64,000 bases of DNA from Steromphala cineraria (taxonomy: Eukaryota > Mollusca > Gastropoda > Trochida > Trochidae). The DNA lies in the NCBI GenBank assembly GCA_916613615.1, contig OU744723.1:65480239-65544238 (forward strand). Reading direction: 5' to 3'. Under the pieces are notes generated by a model. It saw nothing but the letters and a program-made list of their open reading frames with translations, searched no databases and was not told the DNA's origin. Each line of letters opens with the position of its first letter. Position 1 is the first letter of the stretch. Shown here one piece after another: positions 10,942 through 20,562 of this stretch. Made by a program: the position numbers and the translations under genes.

Positions 10942-12440
10942 ATAATTACAAAATCAACATGAAAACAAAGTTTTTCTTAATAATTTTCAAAAAAGCTTAC
11001 ATCAATGTTGTGAGATTGTGGTTTGTTACACGAAACAATACAAAGTTGAATCAATATTGAGAACTCCAAATACTAAAACGGAAGGAGATTAAATTTCGTT
11101 TTCGCAACCATTGACACCCATGCAATCACAATTCGTCTTAACCGGAATCCGCAGTTTCGGAATAACCCTAATTAGCATATCACACGACGTTCAAAATGTC
11201 CGCCGTTTGCGAGACGCTCGGAGCGAACAAGCTTGACGACTCGTAGTTATTAAAAATGTATCCTTTCCGGTGAAGGTATGGATTGTGTTAAGGTGAGGAA
11301 TGTATTAACTTGTTACAAACGCAGGTGGGAAGTGATAAGGTATGTATTATCTGTCTTTGCAACAGAACGTAACTCGCAACTGTCAAAACCGGACTATTGC
11401 GTCAGGTGATTGTGACGTCACAAGGAATGAATGCACATGGTATGGTTGCAAATTTTTCTGCATTCATCGAGAAATGGCAGCAGGTTTTTGAGCGCTCTCA
11501 TCCAATCAGAATCGCGGAAATTCGTGTAACATAACCATTTTGTAAGTATATACACATACACATGCTGTCCGCAGATGTGTGAAGGGAGATGTTTATCCGT
11601 GACTGTTTATAAACTGATACACGTTTGCGCTACTGTCACAACAATCTTTATTGTTTACACCTTCTGTCAAATGCTTTGTCTTTCTTCAGTTATGAATGGA
11701 ATTCGTTTTCAGTTTCTTGAGACAATTTCATCCAGCTAATTTATCATTATTATGTTATTTGTTCCCAAGGTTATAAAAATACGGCCAAAGCTTTCAAATG
11801 GAAACTGTTATTTCAAACGTTCTATATATGTTCAGATTTGTACCATGTTGTTTTTGTATTGTCATGTGCTGCTATACCGATCATACCGACCATTGAAATA
11901 TGTTGTCAATACCCATATCCAAGATCACTTTCCTTAACCATGAGTTAACCATGTCTTGTTGCTCATTTTCGACAATGCCATTAACCGATACAATCTGATT
12001 GTTTACTGTGAAAATCAGAGGGCATATGATTTGGTAATACAGCGCTCTGTTTACTTCATGTAATCTTCAAACATTCAGTTGTTATCGACTAACAGCAGTT
12101 CTCAAGTAATGCTGTATGCCGGGTATTTTTTATGCATAAATATTTATTAGATTTAACTAAACATTTCAGATGTAAATAAATCTTCTTTAGTACAGCACCG
12201 TTATTTGACAAAACTCCAATCATTGTGATCCTTGCAAGCCACAGTTAAACTGCGAATGTCCATGGACACGACTCTGCATTGATAACGTGTGATAAGTGTT
12301 TCAAGTTGACCTAGATGATGGACAGAGGTGGGCGTGTTATTGACACCAGGTCACCTGACTATCAAAATAACCAAGTGAGAAAGATTACCTGATAGCGGAT
12401 AGCAATTTCATCTCTTTAAAGGTAAGAGTCGTAACTTTGA
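10942..12440. other. Intergenic DNA, nothing recognised apart from a CRE palindrome
   Basis: No gene was seen. TGACGTCA occurs at 11413-11420. Short open frames near 11752-11937 have no domain signature. Confidence 0.45.
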
Positions 12441-12559
12441 TTACTAGTCCTGAAACTGAGGGGTCCATTGTGCAAAAATACGTCCCCTAAGTTTGATGCT
12501 TGATTGATTCCTATAGCTACTCACAGGAGAGCACAACACATTTGGCAGAATTGATGTGA

Positions 12560-13490
12560 GGACTGTGCTCTATAATCCAATGTCATCATGTAATAACTGT
12601 ACTAAATTATGTCCATATGTAATCCTAGTGCTCCATGATGTTATTATTGTGTAAACCAAATTCTCCCTAATGTCATAAATCTAATCACTGTTCTCCAGGA
12701 TATGAATATGTAACCACTGTGCCCCTTAATGTAATAAATGTGCTCCATAATGTAATGAAGTAATCACTGTGCCCTATAATGTCAATATGTAATCACTGTG
12801 CTACTGTGTGTCATTACATGATGCATGTGCTCCAAAATGTCAATATTAATCAATGTGATCATAACGTCACTATGTAATCACAATTCTAGTGTTCAATCAT
12901 ACCATTATGTAATCACTGTGCTTCTGTGTGTCATTACATGATGCATGTGCTCCAAAATGTCAATATTAATCAATGTGATCATAACGTCACTATGTAATCA
13001 CAATTCTAGTGTTTAATCATACCATTATGTAATCACTGTGCTTCTGTGTGTCATTACATGATGCATGTGCTCCAAAATTTCAATATTAATCAATGTCTTC
13101 ATAACGTCACTATGTAATCACAATTCTAGTGTTCAATCATACCATTATGTAATCACTGTGCTTCTGTGTGTCATTACATGATGCATGTGCTCCAAAATGT
13201 CAATATTATTCAATGTGTTCATAACGTCACTATGTAATCACAATTCTAGTGTTCAATCATACCAGCATGTAATCACTGTGCTTCTGTGTGTCATTACATG
13301 ATGCATGTGCTCCATACTGTTTTTATGTAATCACAGTGCTTCTGTGTGTCATTAAATCATGCATGTGCTCCATACTGTTTTTATGTAATCACAGTGCTTC
13401 TGTGTGTCATTAAATCATGCATGTGCTCCATACTGTTTTTATGTAATCACAGTGCTCCATCATGTCATTATGTAAACTTTTTTCTCTCAA
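12560..13490. repeat. Minisatellite with ~30-bp monomer, 120-bp and ~58-bp higher-order units
   Basis: The word ATGTAATCACTGTGCT recurs about every 30 bases. From 12781 to 13300 a 120-bp unit repeats exactly in register (12781, 12901, 13021, 13141, 13261). From about 13300 to 13460 it changes to a ~58-bp unit containing CATGTGCTCCATACTGTTTT. The array ends about 100 bases before the probable 3' splice site of the TRIM-like gene, so it occupies its promoter or 5' intron. Confidence 0.9.
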
Positions 13491-13591
13491 ATGGCATAAT
13501 GTGATCACTGAGCTTCAATTCGTTATGAACAATTTTGAAGTTAAATCTTCCAAAAATAATTTTCAGCACCAACTCGGCCGGTCCTATAAAA

Positions 13592-15655
13592 ATGTCCGAC
13601 TCGAAGAAGCAAACTGTTGTCCTAGAGTCACAAAAAGCAACTCGGCGTTGGAAGAGAAGTCCCTGTGAAGAACACGGCTATCAGATGACGCTATACTGCA
13701 AGGAGTGTCTCAAACCCTTGTGTAGTGAGTGCAGCGTTGCTCACAAGACGTCAGCGATCATCTTAATCAAGCCTCACCTGTCGGAGGTAAAAGCTAAAGT
13801 TCAACAACGCTATGAGAACATTCAACCGAAAATAGATTTGACAAAAGCTGAAATTCAAGACAACGATGTACAATTAGAGAAGCTCATGAGCGAGAGGTCC
13901 ACAGTGAAATCTGAAATTAGGGCAACTGTGAGGAATGCAGTTGATCTCCTGGAAAAGAAGGAAGAGGAACTTATCAAGAGGGTGAAGGATCTAACAGAAC
14001 AAGACTTGGAGGAGTTGAGAATGATGCTGACAAAAGATCTGAAGATCCATCATCAGGTTCATGGCCTGGAGTTGAAGAACGAGGCACAGCTATCTGAGAT
14101 GGATCTGTCGCCTTACTCACGCGCTGGAACAGACACCAGAGAGGCCCGAATGGATTTGAAGACAGATCCACAGACCACTGACCTGTGCCAGCCCATCCAA
14201 CAGACCTTAGACGAGAAACAGCTACCTGAGATGAATCTGTCGTCAGGCTCACGTGTTGGAATAGACACAAGAGACTCACATAAGGACTTAAAGACAGATC
14301 CGCAGATCCAAGGCCAATCTCAGTTTGTCCAACTGAATCTGGAGTTTGATGATAAGGCTAAGCTGTCTGAGCTTGGGTTATCTTCTTGTTTAGGAGCAGG
14401 AACAGATGTCACGAACTCACAGAAGGAGTTACACAAACAGACAGTTCAGAAAGATCTACCGCCCAATGATAAGTCTCAGACCATCCAACACGAGGTGGAC
14501 TTGAAGGATGAGATGCAGATGTCTGAGGTTGAGCTGTCATCTGGATTGGGAGCTGGAACAGACGCCATAGAGTCACCGAGGGAGATGAAGACTGATCTAC
14601 AGATTGTAGACCAGTCTCAGTGTATCAAACAGGATCCGGAATTGGAGAATGAATTGCTGATATCTGAGATGACTCTTTCGTGGGGGTCAGGAGCTAAAAC
14701 TGATGTCTCTTATACACAGAGAGAGGCCGAGACAGAGGAAGATTATATCAGTTTTTTTCACGACCTGCCTCAATTGAAAGAACGAATTGGATTGATGGAT
14801 GTGAAGATCAACAATGTGAATGTGGAGACTGACAACATAGACCTCACAGCCCCACCAGTACAAGTTGAAGTTATCGACTATGATAGTGGTGGAAGGGTTA
14901 TAGACGGTGTTGATGGAATGACGATAATGAACGTTGCAGGTACAAAGGTCGTCGTGGCCGTAGACAAACATAAAGAGCGTCTCAAAGCATATTTCAAGAG
15001 ACGAGGACAGAATTGCTCAAGTGTCCTCAAAGTGCCTTATCATCCTAATAGCATTACAGTTATCAGTGAAGGAAAGATAGCTGTGTCTTTTCCCTGGTAT
15101 CACTGGATCAAGATAGTTCTCGTTACTCCTGACCTGGAGCTTCTGTCTACAATACTGACACGTAGGCAATACTGGGGCCTGTCTACTCTGGATCAGTCAA
15201 CACTGGTGGCTGGTTCGTTTTCAACTGCCGTAAATGGCACACCTTTAACTGTGGATCTAATTGACTTGAAGGGGGCCGTCTTGAAGACCCTAATAACACT
15301 TCCTGAAAAGGACTATTTCGGCCCATTAACTGTTCATGCCACCAGAAAAAACACTATCGTTGTATCAAATGAGAAAACTTTCATTTGTCTGACGCGCTCT
15401 GGTGAGATTGTTTTCGAACACAAGCCAAATGGAAAATGTATAGATTTCACCTCCATAGGTGGTATTACATCCACCATTACTGGAGACGTTATTGTGTCAA
15501 AATCTTACAAAGTGCTCCAGTTAAGCCAAACAGGAGAGATTATCAGAGTTCTTCCGATACCATATTTAGAGCATCTAGTCGATCTGTGTGTAGATGAAGA
15601 TAAACTGTATGTCGCTACAAGGTATCAGGGTTTACATGTATTCAAGTTTGGTTAG
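13592..15655 (+). CDS. TRIM-like protein: B-box, coiled coil, repeated linker, NHL-like propeller; no RING
   Basis: The 687-residue product opens with a B-box type 2 zinc site: Cys25, His28, Cys36, Cys39, Cys44, Cys47 and His51. The usual last His, three residues on, is Ser54. A charged coiled coil follows (about 62-160), then five diverged repeats of 44-52 residues (about 163-380), each with a (L/M/I)-(S/P)-E-(M/L/V)-x-L-S core and often GAGTD-like and DLKTDPQ-like parts. The C-terminal third (about 425-687) has the short beta-strand rhythm of the NHL-like propeller in mollusc TRIM proteins. Without a RING it cannot act alone as a RING E3; a role in scaffolding or innate immunity is inferred from family only. 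The start is the first ATG, 25 bases after a splice acceptor TTTTCAG at 13561-13566, so a 5' UTR intron is likely. The last codons seed a 56-bp tandem repeat. Confidence 0.85.
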   Translation: MSDSKKQTVVLESQKATRRWKRSPCEEHGYQMTLYCKECLKPLCSECSVAHKTSAIILIKPHLSEVKAKVQQRYENIQPKIDLTKAEIQDNDVQLEKLMSERSTVKSEIRATVRNAVDLLEKKEEELIKRVKDLTEQDLEELRMMLTKDLKIHHQVHGLELKNEAQLSEMDLSPYSRAGTDTREARMDLKTDPQTTDLCQPIQQTLDEKQLPEMNLSSGSRVGIDTRDSHKDLKTDPQIQGQSQFVQLNLEFDDKAKLSELGLSSCLGAGTDVTNSQKELHKQTVQKDLPPNDKSQTIQHEVDLKDEMQMSEVELSSGLGAGTDAIESPREMKTDLQIVDQSQCIKQDPELENELLISEMTLSWGSGAKTDVSYTQREAETEEDYISFFHDLPQLKERIGLMDVKINNVNVETDNIDLTAPPVQVEVIDYDSGGRVIDGVDGMTIMNVAGTKVVVAVDKHKERLKAYFKRRGQNCSSVLKVPYHPNSITVISEGKIAVSFPWYHWIKIVLVTPDLELLSTILTRRQYWGLSTLDQSTLVAGSFSTAVNGTPLTVDLIDLKGAVLKTLITLPEKDYFGPLTVHATRKNTIVVSNEKTFICLTRSGEIVFEHKPNGKCIDFTSIGGITSTITGDVIVSKSYKVLQLSQTGEIIRVLPIPYLEHLVDLCVDEDKLYVATRYQGLHVFKFG

Positions 15656-16008
15656 GTATGTATACAGCATGAACCAGGTATCAGGGTTTACATGTATTCA
15701 AGTTTGGTGAGGTATATACAGCGTCAACCAGGTATCAGGGTTTTCATGTATTCAAGTTTGGTTAGGTATATATACAGCGTCAACCAGGTATCAGGGTTTA
15801 CATGTATTCAAGTTTGTTTAGGTATATATACAGCGTCAACCAGGTATCAGGGTTTACATGTATTCAAGTTTGGTTAGGTATATATACAGCGGCAACCAGG
15901 TATCAGGGTTTACATGTATTCAAGTTTGTTTAGGTATATATACAGCGTCAACCAGGTATAATGGTTTACATGTATTCAAGTTTGTTTAGGTATATACAGC
16001 AACAGCAA
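15621..16008 (+). repeat. 56-bp tandem repeat made from the 3' end of the TRIM-like gene, 7 copies
   Basis: The unit starts GGTATCAGGGTTTACATGTA and runs through TTCAAGTTTGGTTAG into TATACAGCGTCAACCA. Copies begin at 15621, 15677, 15731, 15787, 15843, 15899 and 15955 (one is 54 bp). The first copy is coding: it holds the last codons, YQGLHVFKFG and the stop. The others lie in the 3' UTR or beyond. Confidence 0.93.
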
Positions 16009-17083
16009 TTGACGATGTTGTGTATTCAAACTTTTTTGCTTTAGGGGCGACATTTCGGTATAATTTCTTATTATGTTATCTATCATGGGTTGAAAAGGTC
16101 AAATGTTTTTATTCATTCCATTTGAATATCCATTAATATACTGTACAGTACATGTACATAATGATAATTGGCACATTTTCTAACAATCAAACGCAGGATA
16201 AAAGGAAAAGATTTTAAGACAATAACCTTGACGAGAATTTCCTCGACAGAGACAATAGCTATAGTTGAAAACACTTACAAGGCTGATTTTATGTTGACAT
16301 TTTTTCTAGAATTATATATTTCCTTATCAAGAACATCCTTTAAAATATTCTTATTCATTGCAGAATTGGTTACCATCAGTTGATATTTATAATAAAACAA
16401 ATAAGTTACCATGGTTCACAATTCATCGGCAATCTGTCATAAGTCAAAAACCAAAATTTCATTCATTGAGGTGTATTAGTTTCTGGGGAAAAGTGTCCTC
16501 ACTGGATCATCAAACCTCCTTCTCCAAACATCTTTCTACCCACAGCTTAAAACGTCAGTTTCCGAAGACCTTTTATATTCATATTTATCATGATATTTCA
16601 GGAATTGGATCAGTAAAGAAGTTGATCATCCAAAAAAACTATTTATTTTCATTCTAAGTATCTATCTTAATGATGATTTTAAAGGCAGTGATATTCCTTG
16701 ATATGCCTGTAAAACATGAAGAAAGTGAAGGATTGGGACATCTTTAACAATGGGCAATTATCATGCATTTTTGTAATTTTCTCAATTTCAAATCGGCAAT
16801 TGGGCTTTTATCAACAGTATATTTCAAAAAGTTGATAGGCCATATTTTCATCAAATATGCCTAATGGTATAATACTCCTGCCTGAAAATTGTATCAAAAA
16901 AATGAACCGTGCAATGCAAATTACATTGAATATTATGAAACGGGACCGAGTTTAGTATTTAATTTACTACTGGTTTAATAACATCTTAAAAATATAAAGA
17001 AATTTGCCGACATGACCATCGCGGCCAACCCGCTGACATTGTCACGTCATTTATAACAATTGTGACATCAAGTGTCATTCGGT
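16009..17083. other. Downstream of the TRIM-like gene, nothing recognised
   Basis: AT-rich sequence. Open frames near 16168-16657 lack domain signatures or splice context. Confidence 0.45.
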
Positions 17084-17342
17084 CATCCTGTCTCAGGGAA
17101 CGAACATTACGCTAACTCCACTAATCTGTACCCTGGGATCAGAAGCTAGATTCGCTCGCGCGACCCGACTTGGGATGTAGCCAATCAAATCATTTTCTCG
17201 CCACCTTCTCGATAAAATTTCAACGAAAAAATTATTTGATTGGCTATATATCCTAAGTCGGGCCGCGCGAGCGAATCTAGCTTCTGATCCCAGGGTACAT
17301 ATTAGTGGAGTTAGCGTAACGTTCGTTCCTTGAGACAGGATG
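17084..17342. mobile_element. Foldback element, family 1 (CATCCTGTCTC ends), 9-bp target duplication
   Basis: The two halves are near-perfect inverted repeats of ~100 bp: CATCCTGTCTC at the left, GAGACAGGATG at the right, with GTACCCTGGGATCAGA and its inverse inside. TCATTCGGT flanks both ends (17075-17083 and 17343-17351). The second copy at 58800-59052 has the same ends and a different 9-bp duplication. It has no coding capacity. It fits a Mutator-like foldback element. Confidence 0.88.
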
Positions 17343-18516
17343 TCATTCGGTGAGCGCGCGATGTTATGGCACGTATGTGTGATAACATGGTAGATTAGTT
17401 AAACACCGATATCTTGAACGGGAGAGTAGGAAGGGACTTCATGACTGTTAATCACTGTTTGAGAAAATTCGATTGTTTTTTTCCTTATCGCACTCAACTG
17501 AATGTATTTTCCATTATATATTTTATAATCATATATTTTCCCCAATTATTTTCTGTTTTATTGTTTTAATAATTCATACTGCATTGTTTACACCTTCTAT
17601 TGAAATAAGAAAATAGATGCAATCGTTTTAAAATATATTTTGCCATGTAGTACTACGTAAAGAGGCTATCGAGATGCACACATCTATTTTGTGTACAGAT
17701 GAGGTCAAGGCCGTTCTTGAAAAAGGTCGTCCATTATCGCCAGATAAGTTAATACGTTGTATGCTTCTCCCTCGGGTTAAAAAATTTGATGTCTGATGGG
17801 CGACACTGGTACAAAAATAGCAAATACGACCGTGTAACCCTCCCATTGGCTCAGTTGCTGAATCAGTGAACAATCCTTGGAGGTGCACATTTCGGTTGAT
17901 GTCTGCAGATCCATCCCCTAAAGTGAATGAATTAAATGTTTAACATAAAACAAGATAGTAATCTGTCTCGACACTGGATGAGACTCTACAATAACGTGTT
18001 ATGCATGCCTCTTTTGGCTTGTACGTTAAGAGTGACGCAATGTGTGCGTAATGGTGATGTAATTTGCTTTGTAGATTTGTGTCAAGGCCATTCAACGGTT
18101 GCAAGCTCATCCGTTGTTGTCGATCGTCAAAATAAAACAATATCTATCATAACTTAGTTTTTAGAAAGAAATATCGTTTTCTTACAATCTTTAGTTTTAG
18201 CGGACCAACATATGCTTTAATAAAGCAGGATGCATATATCTTGATGAATGTCCGAAATGTGATAGATGCCATATTCGGATACGTTTAAAAGTTAAATACG
18301 CTCAACAAATATGTGTAACGGGGGCGATATAAAGAGGTATTAAAATATAAGTTATTATTCATAATTTTGGAAAGCGGTGTAGTGATAAGGCAGTGACTGA
18401 AATATACATCAACTTATTGCATGACATGCAGTCACTGTCCCTCTGTTAGGCTAAAGGACAAATCCATTCAGGTAGCAGGGGTGTTCTTCAACTAGTGGAA
18501 TAGGCCCATGGCAGGG
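17343..18516. other. Intergenic DNA, no gene supported
   Basis: On the plus strand, 17650-17800 reads as a plausible peptide (for example PLSPDKLIRCMLLPRVKKFDV), but stops follow at once. It may be a relic of a mobile element or old gene; no family was recognised. Confidence 0.35.
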
Positions 18517-18524
18517 TATAAAAG
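18517..18524 (+). promoter_or_regulatory. TATA box (TATAAAAG)
   Basis: Consensus TATAAAAG in a locally GC-richer setting (CCCATGGCAGGG before it), with a poly(A) signal 345 bases downstream. Confidence 0.5.
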
Positions 18525-18871
18525 GTGGCCTTCACTGTGAGTTCATTGCATTGTTTGGCCGGTGATCGGCTAACATCTGCCATGTTCTGTGTTAGGGGGT
18601 AGGGCTTGTTCTGAGATGGAACAACACTTGTTTCGTGGTGAAACGGCACTTGTTCTGTGATGGAACAGCACTTGTTTCGGGATGAAACAGCGTCGTCTAA
18701 GTTATTTGGGATTTAGGCTAGGTTTAGTTAGAAGGGATTGTGAGATGGTCAGAAATATATAGGTTAGGTTGTTTTGTATGTTTTTGTATTGTGTGCTCCA
18801 GAGCATATCTGTCTCGTTCAAGTTGTTGTATTGTACATTTTGCTTTCTGTTGAGTTTCTAGTTGTAATAAA
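18517..18871 (+). other. Putative short transcription unit or solo LTR (TATA box to poly(A) signal)
   Basis: GGGTATAAAAGG at 18514-18525 is a good TATA box, and GTAATAAAATTGG at 18864-18876 contains AATAAA 345 bases on. Between them there is no long reading frame. At 18605-18692 four ~21-base inverted repeats follow one another (TGTTC...GAACA, TGTTTC...GAAAC, twice each). A solo LTR with U3-R-U5 layout is one explanation, but TG...CA ends and a target duplication were not found. A noncoding RNA gene is the other. Confidence 0.4.
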
Positions 18872-18899
18872 ATTGGTGTTGGTAATTTCTATTATGTCA

Positions 18900-20331
18900 T
18901 TTATCCTGAAGCTTGGGGAAACAGCGTGTTTATGGTTTACCAGTTGATGAATGAAGGTGCCAGTTTATACATTCAAATCTGAGAGAAACACGCACATAGG
19001 TAAAAATAATCACACAACGCAAAGTCATATCACACGGACATGTAGTTTCTCTGCAGTTTGTAAAACAACGCCTGTTACATATGAAACAAACATCTTTAAT
19101 TGAAAATGTACAGCGATATCATCCCACTAGACTGTGTTGCGTTGATCTGAAAAATGAAAATGATATCTATGAAGTTACATAATTGACCCATTGAACATTC
19201 ATCTTCTTGGGTCAAACTGGTTTCCGGGACTCGTTTCGCTTGCTCTCCGTGTGATTCCAATTAACCATTTAGATGATATGTCACGCTGCACGAGTTCGCA
19301 CACAGCGTTCTATATTATTTGTATGGGAGGCATCGTTAGACAACAGTGTATGGAGTTCGAAATAGTTTGACTGAAAACAGGCAGGTAACCAGCCGTCAGC
19401 TAAACGACTGTTTTAGTTCAATGGATATCAGGTGATAAGTTGAAGCATAACGTTTATTTTCATCGCAAATTGGCTTTGAACAGTCACTTCATGAAGAGCA
19501 GGAAATCACGGTAATAATCGAAAACAGGACAGTGGCGCGCGTCACTTATTTCAAATAGTCTGAAGAATAATCAGGAAGCATATATAAGGCCTATGTTAAG
19601 AATTTCATGGAAATTCGTTATTTCTTACCTTTTTGTCATTTGGGGAAAAGAAATTTTGATAGTTGATATTTTTAATTCAAATCACCAAAGAAGGAATTTA
19701 AGTTTGTATGAAAGATGAATAGTATGCCATTAACTCACAGAGTCAAGGATAGTATTCTGATGCCTCCTGGCGGACCGAAATTGAAAAGCAAGGCTTCCTA
19801 CTCAGCTCTGGTGTTGTTATTTTCTTCAGCATACTTAAGTGCTGGCACATACAAGCCTTATAAACGCTAGAACATAAAACTAGAACGAGGTATATCATAA
19901 GTTGAAAGCGGAAGCTCTAGAAGACTCAGGTTAAGGAACCACTCCAGGGGTTGTTTGGATAACGTAGGCCAAACTTAGTCAATTGTGTAATTACATAGAG
20001 ACGTACCGGCTGTTGCTGAAAAGTATATTTTCAAAGCTAATCAACGTAAAGTGGCAAGAGAAACGTATCCGGACAATGACGCGAGGCTTTGTGATGAAAA
20101 TCACAGAATGGCTTTTCAAGATGATAACAAACTTATTTTCTATTGATTGGTACACAAAAACGTCCTCCAAGAAAAAGACAATAGTTTACAGAAGGTACTC
20201 TAAATCTCCTCTTAAAAGACTAATATACCCTATTCCCTTTGTTATTTAGTTCATATGGTGACCAGTCTCTTTTAGGACGTCTAAGAAATAGGACCATGAA
20301 GAATTCACTGTAATACACCTATGAAAATGAC
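18900..20331. other. 3' flank of the lectin gene, no other gene recognised
   Basis: The nearest AATAAA on the minus strand after the lectin stop is near 19450-19455, so the 3' UTR may be ~880 bases, which is unproven. A frame at 19983-20249 has no signature. Confidence 0.4.
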
Positions 20332-20561
20332 TTATGTTACTGACCGACTTGCGATCTCGCAGAGAAAAGGGAACTCGTTGTCGTCACAGTCGTAGTTGTT
20401 CCAGTGTCCACTCGCGTCTATACCCAAACAGTCTTCCTTGTCTACTGAAGAAGGCTTACCCGGCGTCCAGTCAGTGAAGGAGAAGGGTTGGTTAGTACCA
20501 GCCCACACCCACCGACCCTCCAGTACCTTGTCTGTTCCCCCTACCCACACTGGTCCAGTGT
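20332..20561 (-). CDS. Secreted C-type lectin, exon 4 (C-terminal half of CTLD)
   Basis: The acceptor CTTCTACTTCAG precedes AC|ACT, completing split codon Tyr77 (phase 1). Residues 77-152 contain VWVGGTDKVLEGRWVW, the TDWTPGKP loop, EDC (Cys121), GHWNN, Cys135 and FPFLCE (Cys144), the hallmark order of a CTLD. The calcium/sugar loop reads KPS (112-114) where EPN or QPD is usual, and the WND position reads WNN (130-132), so classical mannose- or galactose-type binding is doubtful. The stop is TAA at 20332-20334. The first ~75 bases of this exon plus its splice acceptor are the template of the 88-bp array that fills the preceding intron. Confidence 0.88.
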
Positions 20562-20562
20562 C

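Noticed and set aside
13535..13591. Upstream start of the TRIM-like protein
   Set aside because: The longer frame begins with TTG and includes a splice acceptor (TTTTCAG) at 13561-13566; the first ATG, at 13592, fits better.
17628..18157. Gene on either strand in this interval
   Set aside because: Frames overlap on both strands, lack known motifs and are stopped within ~80 codons; no splice sites support joining them.
19983..20249. 88-residue basic protein on the plus strand
   Set aside because: No domain, and it lies in the probable 3' region of the lectin gene on the opposite strand.
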